A DNA stretch of 32,684 nucleotides from Clostridia bacterium (GTDB lineage: Bacteria; Bacillota; Clostridia; Christensenellales; CAG-138): positions 1-32,684 of the forward strand of contig JAFWOT010000007.1 in NCBI GenBank assembly GCA_017509785.1, given 5' to 3'. The notes under the pieces are model-generated. The model searched no databases and was not told the DNA's origin. It was given only the letters and a program-made list of their open reading frames with translations. Positions 8,049-15,175 of this stretch are shown piece after piece; within the stretch, counting starts at the first letter, position 1, and each line of letters begins with the position of its first letter. A program made the position numbers and the translations under genes.

Positions 8049-9050
8049 TTATTTGAGATTCTCGCGGAAGAAGCTTTCCATCTTATCGAAGGGGATGACG
8101 TCCATCCTGTAATAGAGATCCGTATGGCAGGCGCCGGGTATCGGCATGAACTCCTTGTTGAAGGCGTATCTGTTCCCGTTTATCATGTTCTCGTAGGCGT
8201 CCTTTCCGAAATAGAAGGAGTGAGCATCCTCGCCGTGGATGATGAGGACCGCGCTGCGGATCTCGTTGGTATAGCGGAGTATCGGCTGATTGAGGAAGCT
8301 TATGCAGCCCGTCGTGTTCCAGCCCGCGTTCCCGCCGACGGACCTGGGGTGATAGCCGAGGGGAGTGCGGTAATACGCGGCGTAGTCCTTCATGAATTTG
8401 GGCGCGTCCTCCGGGAGAGCTTCCGGGTCGGGCACTCCGCCCGCGCGGGCGTACTCGCCGTTTTTGTAATCGGCCGTCCTCTGCGCGTTGAGGGCGAGCC
8501 TCTTTTCGTGACGGGCCTGCTCGCTGTCCTCCGCGTCAAAATAGCCGTTGGCGTTGACGCGGGTCATGTCGTACATGGTGGAGGCGACCGTCGCCTTGAT
8601 GCGGGTGTCGATGGCGGCCGCGTTGAGCGCCATGCCGCCCCAGCCGCATACGCCTATCACGCCGATGCGCTCCGGGTCGGCGTCATCGCTTGCGGAGAGG
8701 AAGTCGACCGCCGCCTGGAGATCCTCGGTGTTTATGTCGGGCGAGGCCATGAAGCGAGGCTCGCCGCCCGATTTCCCCGTAAAGGAGGGGTCGAACGCTA
8801 TCGTCAAAAAGCCCCTCGCCGCCATCTCCTGCGCGTATCTGCCGGAGACCTGCTCCTTGACGGCGCCGAACGGCCCGCAGACTGCTATCGCGGGGAGACG
8901 CCCATCGGCCCCCTTCGGGGAGTACATATCCGCCGCCAGCGTTATGCCGTAGCGGTTCACGAAGGTCACCTTGCTGTGAAGCACCCTCTCGTCTCGCGGG
9001 AAGGTCTTATCCCATTCGTTGGTGAGCTTGAGTTCTGCGGGTCTGATCAT
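8049..9050 (-). CDS. Alpha/beta hydrolase (dienelactone-hydrolase-like)
   Basis: 333 residues, cytosolic. The nucleophile elbow GVCGWGG puts Cys135 at the catalytic position, as in dienelactone hydrolases; an acidic residue in IIHGEDAHS and His309 (ACHTDLY) complete a plausible triad. The oxyanion strand (AIAVCGPFG) and the block STMYDMTRV are typical of a common uncharacterised bacterial family. The ATG at 9050 is chosen because it follows AAGGAGG at good spacing; an ATG 19 codons further upstream would lie across the promoter. First gene of the unit with the aldo/keto reductase. Substrate unknown. Confidence 0.9.
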   Translation of the reverse strand: MIRPAELKLTNEWDKTFPRDERVLHSKVTFVNRYGITLAADMYSPKGADGRLPAIAVCGPFGAVKEQVSGRYAQEMAARGFLTIAFDPSFTGKSGGEPRFMASPDINTEDLQAAVDFLSASDDADPERIGVIGVCGWGGMALNAAAIDTRIKATVASTMYDMTRVNANGYFDAEDSEQARHEKRLALNAQRTADYKNGEYARAGGVPDPEALPEDAPKFMKDYAAYYRTPLGYHPRSVGGNAGWNTTGCISFLNQPILRYTNEIRSAVLIIHGEDAHSFYFGKDAYENMINGNRYAFNKEFMPIPGACHTDLYYRMDVIPFDKMESFFRENLK

Positions 9051-9065
9051 ATTTGCCTCCTTGTA

Positions 9066-9094
9066 TTGAGATCCCGTGGGAAATGTGTTACAAT
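9066..9094 (+). promoter_or_regulatory. Candidate promoter of the MerR gene
   Basis: TTGAGA (9066-9071), 17 bp and TACAAT (9089-9094) point towards the GTG at 9150. It overlaps the region that the divergent promoter would transcribe first. The inverted repeat TTGTATTG / CAATACAA (9061-9068, 9091-9098) brackets it. Confidence 0.4.
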
Positions 9095-9097
9095 ACA

Positions 9098-9128
9098 AGC
9101 ATAACACCTAAACCTGACTTTAAGTCAA
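9098..9128 (-). promoter_or_regulatory. MerR-type promoter and operator for the hydrolase/aldo-keto reductase operon
   Basis: On the minus strand, TTGACT (9123-9128) and TATGCT (9098-9103) are 19 bp apart, the over-long spacing typical of MerR-activated promoters. Inside the spacer lies an imperfect dyad, ACTTAAA-6 bp-TTTAGGT (9106-9125), the expected MerR dimer site. The adjacent MerR gene makes it the obvious activator. Confidence 0.65.
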
Positions 9129-9149
9129 GCTTTTTTTGAAGGAGGCCCC

Positions 9150-9602
9150 GTGTATTCCATCGGCAGAGTTTCGGAGATGTTCGGCATACCCGTATCCACC
9201 CTCCGCTATTATGATAAGGAAGGGCTCTTCCCCGATATGGAGAGGAGCTCCGGCATACGGCGTTTTTCGGAGAGGGAGCTGGAGGCCCTCCGCGTTATAG
9301 AGTGCCTCAAGGCCTCGGGCCTCTCCATAAAGGAGATACGGCAGTTCATGGATATGGTCGGGGAGGGGCCCGTTTCCTACTCCCGGCGCCGCGCCCTCTT
9401 CGAGGGGAGGCGCGCCGCTCTCGAGGCGGAGATGGCGGAGATGGAGCGCGTCCTTGCCATGCTCAAATTCAAGTGCTGGTATTACGAGACCGCCGAGCGC
9501 GAGGGGACGGAGGAGGGCATAGAGGCCCTCCTGCCCGATTCGCTCCCGCCCGAAATACAGGTGTTTTACGACAGAGCGCACAATAAACCCAAGGAGGAAT
9601 GA
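9150..9602 (+). CDS. MerR-family transcriptional regulator
   Basis: 150 residues. The N-terminal winged HTH (about 1-70) has the hallmark IGRVSEMFGIPVSTLRYYDKEGL; a long coiled-coil dimerisation helix follows (about 72-112) and then a short C-terminal region with Cys111. The start is GTG at 9150 behind GGAGG. MerR proteins activate promoters by twisting over-long spacers, and such a promoter faces the other way 22 bases upstream. The gene runs 4 bases from the next gene, a flavin reductase-like protein, so regulator and redox enzyme are probably co-transcribed. The inducing signal is not evident. Confidence 0.92.
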   Translation: MYSIGRVSEMFGIPVSTLRYYDKEGLFPDMERSSGIRRFSERELEALRVIECLKASGLSIKEIRQFMDMVGEGPVSYSRRRALFEGRRAALEAEMAEMERVLAMLKFKCWYYETAEREGTEEGIEALLPDSLPPEIQVFYDRAHNKPKEE

Positions 9603-9606
9603 ATAA

Positions 9607-10170
9607 ATGCCCAGAAAGAATTTCGGCGCAAAGCCCCTCAGTTACCCCCAGCCCGTGTGGATAATCGCCACCTATGACGAGAACGGCGTCCCCAACGCGA
9701 TGAACGCCGCGTGGGGCGGCGTCAGCGAGGCGAACGAGCTCTCGATCTGCCTCTCGCCGGGGCACAAGACCTGTAAAAACTTCGCCAAGACCGGCGCTTT
9801 CACCGTCTCGATGGCGGATGCGGAGCACGTCGCCGGGTGCGACTACGTCGGCATCGCCTCCGGCTGCAAGACGGAGGATAAGTTCGAAAGGGCGGGCTTC
9901 ACCGCGACGAGGAGCGAACTCGTCAACGCGCCGATCATAAACGAGCTCGCGGTCTGCATCGAGTGCCGCGTGAAGGAGTACGATACCGGGACATGCATTC
10001 TGAAGGGCGAGATAGTGAACGTCAGCGTCGACGAGAACGCCCTCACCGACGGCAGGCCGGATATCGCGAAGATCCGCCCCATCACATTCGATCCCTTCAA
10101 CAACGCGTATCACGTCGTCGGCGAAAAGGTCGGCGAAGCGTGGGGCAGCGGGAAGGCGCTCCTCGGCTGA
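9607..10170 (+). CDS. Flavin reductase-like / flavoredoxin-family FMN-binding protein
   Basis: 187 residues with a split-barrel flavin-binding fold: PVWIIATYDENGVPNAM at 16-32, a conserved AWGG turn, LSICLSPGHKT, and a region giving GEIVNVSVDE near 138. Length and motifs match anaerobe flavoredoxins and flavin reductases, which bind FMN and pass electrons between NAD(P)H or ferredoxin-type donors and acceptors. The ATG follows AAGGAGGAATGAATAA, which also contains the MerR stop. It stands between MerR and the MmcQ-EVE-like gene in one transcription unit. The partner oxidoreductase may be the divergent 4Fe-4S aldo/keto reductase (inference). Confidence 0.88.
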   Translation: MPRKNFGAKPLSYPQPVWIIATYDENGVPNAMNAAWGGVSEANELSICLSPGHKTCKNFAKTGAFTVSMADAEHVAGCDYVGIASGCKTEDKFERAGFTATRSELVNAPIINELAVCIECRVKEYDTGTCILKGEIVNVSVDENALTDGRPDIAKIRPITFDPFNNAYHVVGEKVGEAWGSGKALLG

Positions 10171-10171
10171 T

Positions 10172-10945
10172 ATGCCCGAAAGACCGAAAAACGCCCCCTT
10201 CTCCCTGAGGGGAGAGATAGGGGAGGCCATCAAAAAGAAATACGGCGCGGACGCGGAGTACCCCTGGCTGAGGTATCCCGACTACGCCGTATTCCGCCAT
10301 GCGGACAATCAAAAATGGTTCGCGCTCATAGCCGACGTCCCGCGTGAAAAGCTCGGCGCCCCGGGGGAGGGAGCCGCCGACGTCATCAACCTCAAGATAC
10401 CCGATCCGCTCCTTATCGACCTGCTCATAAAGAAGGAGGGGTATTTCAGGGGCTACCACATGTCGAAGGGGAACTGGCTCAGCGTCCTGCTGGACGGCTC
10501 CGTCCCCGTGGGGGAGATCGAATCGCTCATCGAGATGAGCTTCTTTGCGACCGCCTCCAATAAGGAAAAGCAGCGCATGCGCGGGCCGAAGGAGTGGGTC
10601 GTCCCCTCCAACCCCGGGTATTACGATATAGTCAGCGCGTTTGACGGTACCGATACGATACTCTGGAAGCAGGGCCGCGGCATAAAGAAGGGCGATACCG
10701 TGTTCATCTACGCCGGCGCGCCCGTCTCCGCGATACTCTATAAGACCGAGGTCGTCGAGACGGATATCCCCTTCGATTACAGGGGCGACGGGCTGAGGAT
10801 AGGCGCCGCCATGCGCGTCAGGCTGAAAAAACGCTACCCGCCCGACCGGTTCACGTTCAAGGTGCTGAACGACGTTTACGGCATCTACGCAGTCCGCGGG
10901 CCGCGAGGCATCCCCGAGCCCCTGAGCCGGGATCTGGACTTGTGA
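10172..10945 (+). CDS. MmcQ/YjbR-like domain fused to an EVE/PUA-like domain
   Basis: 257 residues. Residues about 10-125 match the MmcQ/YjbR type (YPDYAVFRHADNQKWFALI, IINLKIPD-like block, KGNWLSVLLDG). Residues about 138-250 look like an EVE/PUA-type barrel (WVVPSNPGYYDI, ILWKQGRGIKKGDTVFIYAG), a fold that reads modified bases or nucleotide ligands. The fusion could be a nucleic-acid binding protein with base recognition, but no ligand can be named. It begins one base after the flavoredoxin stop, has no clear ribosome site of its own and is probably coupled. A strong terminator follows it. Confidence 0.82.
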   Translation: MPERPKNAPFSLRGEIGEAIKKKYGADAEYPWLRYPDYAVFRHADNQKWFALIADVPREKLGAPGEGAADVINLKIPDPLLIDLLIKKEGYFRGYHMSKGNWLSVLLDGSVPVGEIESLIEMSFFATASNKEKQRMRGPKEWVVPSNPGYYDIVSAFDGTDTILWKQGRGIKKGDTVFIYAGAPVSAILYKTEVVETDIPFDYRGDGLRIGAAMRVRLKKRYPPDRFTFKVLNDVYGIYAVRGPRGIPEPLSRDLDL

Positions 10946-10950
10946 AATAA

Positions 10951-11004
10951 AAGCCGACGGGGACGGCTTGTTCGCACAAACCGTCCCCCTGCCGGCTCTT
11001 TTTT
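10951..11004 (+). terminator. Strong intrinsic terminator after the MerR operon
   Basis: A long GC-rich stem (AGCCG.CGGGGACGG paired with CCGTCCCC...CCGGCT) topped by TTGT-TCGC-ACAA is followed by six Ts. It closes the unit 9150-10945. Confidence 0.9.
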
Positions 11005-11007
11005 CAG

Positions 11008-11036
11008 TTGATTTTGTTCCCGCCTTGTGCTATAAT
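11008..11036 (+). promoter_or_regulatory. Sigma-A promoter of the VUT transporter operon
   Basis: TTGATT (11008-11013), 17 bp and a perfect TATAAT (11031-11036). Transcription would start near 11043, just ahead of the riboswitch-like leader. Confidence 0.8.
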
Positions 11037-11055
11037 CCCCATGCCGAAAGGCAAA

Positions 11056-11095
11056 TAACGGTGTCTCTTGGCAACCACCGTAAAAAAACAAGGAG
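11056..11095 (+). promoter_or_regulatory. Probable preQ1-I riboswitch
   Basis: A 6-bp stem (11058-11063 with 11076-11081) encloses a 12-base loop, TCTCTTGGCAAC, followed by an A-rich tail AAAAAAACAAGG. Loop CTTG can pair with tail CAAG, giving the H-type pseudoknot of preQ1-I aptamers; the loop end AAC supplies the cytosine that reads preQ1 in the Thermoanaerobacter example, whose tail is very similar. The AAGGAG ribosome site lies in the pseudoknot, so ligand binding should block translation. The gene behind it belongs to the queuosine-precursor transporter family, which supports the call independently. Confidence 0.72.
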
Positions 11096-11105
11096 CAACA
11101 GAATA

Positions 11106-11813
11106 ATGAAAAAAGCCGTTTCCGAATTCCGCAGCATGCTGCGCACCGTCCCGCCCATACTCGTAACGCTGCTGGTACTCTCCGTCGTGGGGATGAACCT
11201 CCTCGCGAACAAGAGCATCAATACCGGGCTCGACTGGCTTGCGCTCGACTGCGGTATTTTATTCTCCTGGCTGACGTTCCTCTCGATGGACGTCATAACC
11301 CACTGCTACGGGCCGAGGGCCGCTTCGCTCCTCTCGTTCGCGGCGCTCGGGCTCAACCTGATGATGGCGCTCGTGTTCTTCGTGGCGAGCGACGTTCCCG
11401 GCGTCTGGGGCGAGAGCTTCGTCGAGGGCTCCGAGGGGATCATCAACACCGCCCTTGACAACACCTTCGGCGGGACGTGGTTCATAATACTCGGCAGCTC
11501 GGTCGCGTTCATAGCCTCCGCCGTCATCAACAATTTCCTCAATTACGGCATAGGCAGGCTTGTTAAAAAGGAAGGCGGCTTCGGCGTTTTCGCGCTCCGC
11601 AGCTACGTATCGACGTTCATCGCCCAGTTCGCGGACAACCTCATTTTCGCCCTTCTCGTCAGCAAGCTCTTCTTCGGATGGAGCTTCCTGCAGTGCTTCA
11701 CCTGCGCGGTGACGGGCGCCGTCATGGAGCTGCTCTTCGAGGTGTTCTTCTCCCCCGTGGGGTACAGGATCTCGAAGCGCATAATCGAGCGGCGCGAGGG
11801 TATAGCCTCGTGA
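11106..11813 (+). CDS. VUT-family queuosine precursor transporter (YhhQ-like)
   Basis: 235 residues with about six membrane segments, including LVTLLVLSVVGMNLLANK, WFIILGSSVAFIASAVINNFLNY and ALRSYVSTFIAQFADNLIFALL. The FxDN and NxxL patterns and the length fit the Vut_1 (YhhQ) family, which imports queuosine precursors (queuine, preQ1 or preQ0) for tRNA wobble modification. The ATG at 11106 lies downstream of the preQ1-like leader; a longer in-frame reading from 10968 would run through terminator and promoter and is rejected. The next gene overlaps it by 4 bases. Confidence 0.87.
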   Translation: MKKAVSEFRSMLRTVPPILVTLLVLSVVGMNLLANKSINTGLDWLALDCGILFSWLTFLSMDVITHCYGPRAASLLSFAALGLNLMMALVFFVASDVPGVWGESFVEGSEGIINTALDNTFGGTWFIILGSSVAFIASAVINNFLNYGIGRLVKKEGGFGVFALRSYVSTFIAQFADNLIFALLVSKLFFGWSFLQCFTCAVTGAVMELLFEVFFSPVGYRISKRIIERREGIAS

Positions 11814-12457
11814 ACGCGGTCATAAGCGGGGCTTCCGGCGGCATCGGCCGGGCGATTGCGGAAAGATTCCTCAAGGAGGGGCACGGCGTGTTCGGCTTCG
11901 ATATCGCGCCCGCCTCATTTCAGCACCCACGATACAGGCACTTCATCCACGACGTGCGCTCGGGCGAATTCCCCGAAATACCGGAGCCCGAAATAGTCGT
12001 TTCCTGCGCCGGCACCATCGACGAGGCCGAAGCGATCTCCGTCAACCTCATGGGCGCAATACGCTTTGCGGAGCATTTTATCGGGAGCGCCAAGCTCTCG
12101 TCCGTGCTCTTTATCGCCTCCGCCTCTGCGAGGAACGGGGCGGAGTTCCCGTACTACGTCGCCTCCAAGGCGGGGCTCGTCGGGTATATGAAGAACCTCG
12201 CCTTAAAGCTCGCTCCGCGCGGGGCGACCTGCAACAGCATCTCGCCCGGCGGGGTCGTGACGGAAATGAACCGCCACATATTGGAGAGCCCGGAGCTCTA
12301 TGAAAAGGTCCTCGCGGAGACGCTGCTTCACAAATGGGCTCAGCCGGAGGAGATAGCCGACCTCGCGTATTACCTTACTGCGGTCAACCGCTCCATGACG
12401 GGGGAGGACCTGCTCATCGACAACGGCGAGCAGCTTAAATCGAACTTCATCTGGTAG
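11810..12457 (+). CDS. Short-chain dehydrogenase/reductase
   Basis: 215 residues, Rossmann fold. The cofactor motif GASGGIG (7-13), VSCAG near 64-68, and the active-site pair Tyr116/Lys120 (YYVASK) with an upstream Ser (SAS, 104-106) are all present, followed by SPGGVVTEM. It should be an NAD(P)-dependent oxidoreductase, but the substrate cannot be read from the sequence. The start is a GTG whose last bases are the stop of the transporter gene (GTGA), so translation is probably coupled. The link to queuosine-precursor uptake is positional only. It is shorter than most SDRs (about 250). Confidence 0.85.
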   Translation: MNAVISGASGGIGRAIAERFLKEGHGVFGFDIAPASFQHPRYRHFIHDVRSGEFPEIPEPEIVVSCAGTIDEAEAISVNLMGAIRFAEHFIGSAKLSSVLFIASASARNGAEFPYYVASKAGLVGYMKNLALKLAPRGATCNSISPGGVVTEMNRHILESPELYEKVLAETLLHKWAQPEEIADLAYYLTAVNRSMTGEDLLIDNGEQLKSNFIW

Positions 12458-12505
12458 CCGCGCGTTAAAGCCGCCGGATACCGGGCAACGGGAAAGGAGA
12501 TCATA

Positions 12506-12904
12506 ATGAGCTTTTACGGCAGATCCGCCGCGCCCGAAAAGGCGCGCAAAATGTATGAGGAGCTTAAAAACTGCTGGTGCGCGGAGACCTGCGCCGCCCG
12601 CATGCGCGGGGACTGGTCGAAGGAGAACGCGACCCTCGGGCAATGCTCGATCACGAGCTTTCTCGTGCAGGACGAGCTCGGCGGCGAGGTGCTCGGCGTT
12701 CCCCTGCGCGACGTGGGCGTGCACTGCTTCAACCGCGTGGACGGAGTCGTTTTCGACCTGACGAGCGAGCAGTTCGGCGGAAGGACTCTCGATTACACCG
12801 ACTGCTTCCCGCAGACCCGCGAGCGGCATTTCACGGAGGATCCCGATAAGCTCAGGCGTTACGAGCTTTTGAAGAAGCTGTACGAGGAGAACAAAACCCG
12901 ATAA
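12506..12904 (+). CDS. YunG-like conserved protein
   Basis: 132 residues. The pattern TCAARMRGDWSKENATLGQCS (27-47), then SFLVQDELGG, HCFNRVDG and VFDLTSEQF, matches what I recall of the YunG-like family, whose function is unknown. The conserved Cys-His-Asp-type residues (Cys46, His73, Asp84) could form a papain-like centre, but this is speculation. The start follows AAAGGAGATCATA. It lies 48 bases after the SDR with no promoter visible, so it is probably the last gene of the transporter operon, and a terminator follows directly. Confidence 0.72.
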   Translation: MSFYGRSAAPEKARKMYEELKNCWCAETCAARMRGDWSKENATLGQCSITSFLVQDELGGEVLGVPLRDVGVHCFNRVDGVVFDLTSEQFGGRTLDYTDCFPQTRERHFTEDPDKLRRYELLKKLYEENKTR

Positions 12905-12910
12905 CACATG

Positions 12911-12955
12911 AAAAAAAGAGCCCCTGCGAAAAAACGCGGGGGCTCCTGCTTTTTA
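12911..12955. terminator. Bidirectional intrinsic terminator
   Basis: An 11-bp stem (12918-12928 with 12935-12945) with an A6 loop has As on its left side and Ts on its right, so it can end transcription of the plus-strand YunG-like gene and of the convergent minus-strand M13 unit. Confidence 0.88.
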
Positions 12956-12958
12956 AAT

Positions 12959-13105
12959 TCACTTGCCGTTGTAGAATTCCGTCGTCGTCACGTTAGTCTG
13001 GATGAGCACCGAGCTCTGCCGGAACGCCTCGATGAGCTTATCCGCCGCCGGACAGAGGGCGATAACGGCAATGACTGCCGCCGCCCAACCGAGTTTCCTG
13101 TTCAC
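12959..13105 (-). CDS. Small single-pass membrane protein
   Basis: 48 residues: a basic start (NRKLGW), a hydrophobic segment (AAAVIAVIALCPA) and a polar tail. The start is inferred as GTG at 13105, because GGAGGAG lies six bases upstream; an in-frame ATG at 13141, overlapping the M13 stop, lacks such a site. It lies 29 bases after the M13 peptidase gene and just before the shared terminator. No family recognised; it could be a small regulatory or accessory membrane peptide. Confidence 0.5.
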   Translation of the reverse strand: MNRKLGWAAAVIAVIALCPAADKLIEAFRQSSVLIQTNVTTTEFYNGK

Positions 13106-13134
13106 GCCGGTCTCCTCCGTATCTTTGCTCCCTA

Positions 13135-15042
13135 TCACCATATGCTGATGCGCTTATCCGGCGCGATGTACATGCCGTCGTTCTCCGTCACGCCGAAGGC
13201 CTCGTACCATTCGGAGAAGTTGCGGGGATTCATGTTCGCGCGGAGCTTCGTGGGGGAATGAACGTCGCTGACGAGCAGGAGCTGTATGTACTCCTCCTTC
13301 GCCTTACGGCACCAGACGCGCGCCCAGTTCATGAAATAGGCCTTGTAGTCGGGCTCATCCAGCGTGTGCATTATCTCGAGCGTCACGCCCATGCCGCCGT
13401 TGTCGGCGATGTTCTCGGAAACGACGAGCTCGCCGTTCACCTTTCCGCCGTGGTACTCTATTCCGTCGAACTGCTCTATCATCTGCTGCGTCAGGGCCTT
13501 GAAGGCGCTGAAATCCTCCTCCGTCCACCAGTTCTTGAGATTGCCGTGCTCGTCGAAGTTCGCGCCGTTGTTGTCAAAGGCGTGGCTGATCTCATGCCCG
13601 ATGACGGCGCCTATGCCGCCGAGGTTCTCCTCGGGCTTCTGTGAGAGCGAATAGAAGGGCTTCTGCAGTATCGCCGCGGGGAACGTGATGTCGTTCGCGC
13701 TGGGGTTGTAGCAGGCGTTCACCATGTGCCCGGGCATGAGCCATTCGGTACGGTCGACGGGCTTTAACAGCCTGTCGAACACGTCCTTGAAGCGCACGCG
13801 CATGAGCTTATTCATGGCGGCAAAGAGCGAGTCGTCCTCGTCGAACGTAAGGCGCGACCAGAGGGGCTTTATCTCGTCGGGATAGCCCATCTTGATCTCG
13901 ATCGTGGAGAGCTTCTTTATCGCCTGCTCCTTGGTCGCCTCCGCGAGGAAGCCGTTCTTGCGCATCCTCAGCTTGTAGGTCTCGATTATCTTTTTTACGA
14001 GGTCGACGACGTCCTTCTTCGCCTCCTCGCCGAAATACGTCCTGCCGTAGTAGACTCCGAGCGGCTCCGAGTACATCTCGGAGACGGCCTGATACGCCTG
14101 CTTTTCAAGCGAGGGATCCGCGGCTACGCCCCTCAGCGCGCGGGAATACGACCTGCCAAGAGAGGCAAGCTCCTCGGAGAGGCAGGGAGTCGCCCTCAAA
14201 AGCGCCCTGACGTAAGCCCAGTGGACGTAGAGGGGGAAGTTCTCCTCGTTAAAATAGGTGTTCATCTCGCCGACGGCCCTGGGCTCGTAGACTATGAGCG
14301 TATCGGGGGCCTTTCCGCCGTAGAGGGAGTTAAGGAGCCCCTTTATGTCAAAGGGCGCAAGGAGCTCCGCCACCTCGTCCGCGGGCATCGGATTGTGGCA
14401 CTTATAGTATTCCGACCACTCTACCTGGCTCTTGACCTTCTTCGCGATGAGCGCGTCGTAGGCGAGCGTGTCCGCGAGGTACTGTTTGCGCTCCTCCTCG
14501 GAAAGCGGGGCGAAGGCGAGTACCTTTTCCGCCATATCGGAATAGAGCGAGAGGAGCTGCTTGCCGGACTCGTTATCCTCGGCGTAATAGGTGGTGTCGG
14601 GGAGGATGATCTCCGGCCCGACGACGATGAAGGCGTTCTTCTCCGCGTCCTGCATATCCGCCTCGACGGACAGGCGGACGGGCAGATCGACCTCGTCCAT
14701 GAGGAGCTCCGCCGCGAGCGCGTTGAGATCGTCAACGCTCTTCATGCCGCGGATCCTCTCCAGAAGGGGCATGGCGGGGGCTGTCCCCTCACGGTTGCGG
14801 CGTTCGGCGTCCAGCACTTTTTTATAGAGGGAGACGGCGTATTTGATTTCGGGAATGTCCGAGGTCTTCTTCCCCTCGGCAAGGGCGGCAAGATCCGCCA
14901 TCATCAGCTTCTCGACGTCGGCGTCCAGCTCGGCGAAGCCGCCGGCCGTGGGCCTGTCGTCGGGGATCACGGCGGTCTTGAGCCACTCGCCGTTGACCGC
15001 CTCGTAAAGGTCGTCCTGGATCCTGATCTTTTCTTCGTTCAC
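13135..15042 (-). CDS. M13-family zinc metallopeptidase (PepO/neprilysin-like)
   Basis: 635 residues, a usual length for bacterial PepO. The zinc motif HEISH (483-487), the third ligand in ENIADNGG (Glu543) and a VNACYNPSANDITFPA-type substrate-binding block upstream are intact; the C-terminus ends ISIW, close to the family's terminal CxxW. No signal peptide, so it is probably a cytosolic oligopeptidase that degrades imported peptides. I chose GTG at 15042 behind AAAGGA, where the family N-terminus (IRIQDDLYEAVNGEWL) begins. The open frame continues 99 codons upstream, but that stretch is low-quality and contains a repeat copy (15069-15164). Confidence 0.92.
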   Translation of the reverse strand: MNEEKIRIQDDLYEAVNGEWLKTAVIPDDRPTAGGFAELDADVEKLMMADLAALAEGKKTSDIPEIKYAVSLYKKVLDAERRNREGTAPAMPLLERIRGMKSVDDLNALAAELLMDEVDLPVRLSVEADMQDAEKNAFIVVGPEIILPDTTYYAEDNESGKQLLSLYSDMAEKVLAFAPLSEEERKQYLADTLAYDALIAKKVKSQVEWSEYYKCHNPMPADEVAELLAPFDIKGLLNSLYGGKAPDTLIVYEPRAVGEMNTYFNEENFPLYVHWAYVRALLRATPCLSEELASLGRSYSRALRGVAADPSLEKQAYQAVSEMYSEPLGVYYGRTYFGEEAKKDVVDLVKKIIETYKLRMRKNGFLAEATKEQAIKKLSTIEIKMGYPDEIKPLWSRLTFDEDDSLFAAMNKLMRVRFKDVFDRLLKPVDRTEWLMPGHMVNACYNPSANDITFPAAILQKPFYSLSQKPEENLGGIGAVIGHEISHAFDNNGANFDEHGNLKNWWTEEDFSAFKALTQQMIEQFDGIEYHGGKVNGELVVSENIADNGGMGVTLEIMHTLDEPDYKAYFMNWARVWCRKAKEEYIQLLLVSDVHSPTKLRANMNPRNFSEWYEAFGVTENDGMYIAPDKRISIW

Positions 15043-15068
15043 GTTTTTTCCTTTCCGCGGGAGGATCG

Positions 15069-15164
15069 CTCCCGTCAACAGGACCTGACCGATCCCTTCC
15101 GGGGAATGCCGTTCGTCCTGTTCGCATTTGCTTTGATCGTTTGATGTATCCGCTTCAGCCGGCC
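15069..15164. repeat. Diverged copy of the island-end repeat found at 21011-21107
   Basis: This 96-bp stretch aligns almost without gaps with 21011-21107 at about 70 percent identity by eye. Shared blocks include CAACAGGAC, TCCTGTTCG, CTTTGAT and TTTGAT.TATCC. Nearly all differences are C/T or G/A, with this copy the GC-richer one. Its left end (CTCCCGTCAACAGG) corresponds to the guaA-end-like sequence at 21008. It probably marks an old, ameliorated island end. Confidence 0.6.
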
Positions 15165-15175
15165 GGTCGGGCGCG

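Noticed and set aside
6579..9104. 841-codon open frame on the plus strand across the aldo/keto reductase and hydrolase genes
   Set aside because: It runs antisense through two genes with clear catalytic and cluster motifs and through their promoter; the composition is typical of a shadow frame.
14221..15144. 307-codon plus-strand frame over the M13 peptidase gene
   Set aside because: Antisense shadow of a conserved metallopeptidase; no start signal.
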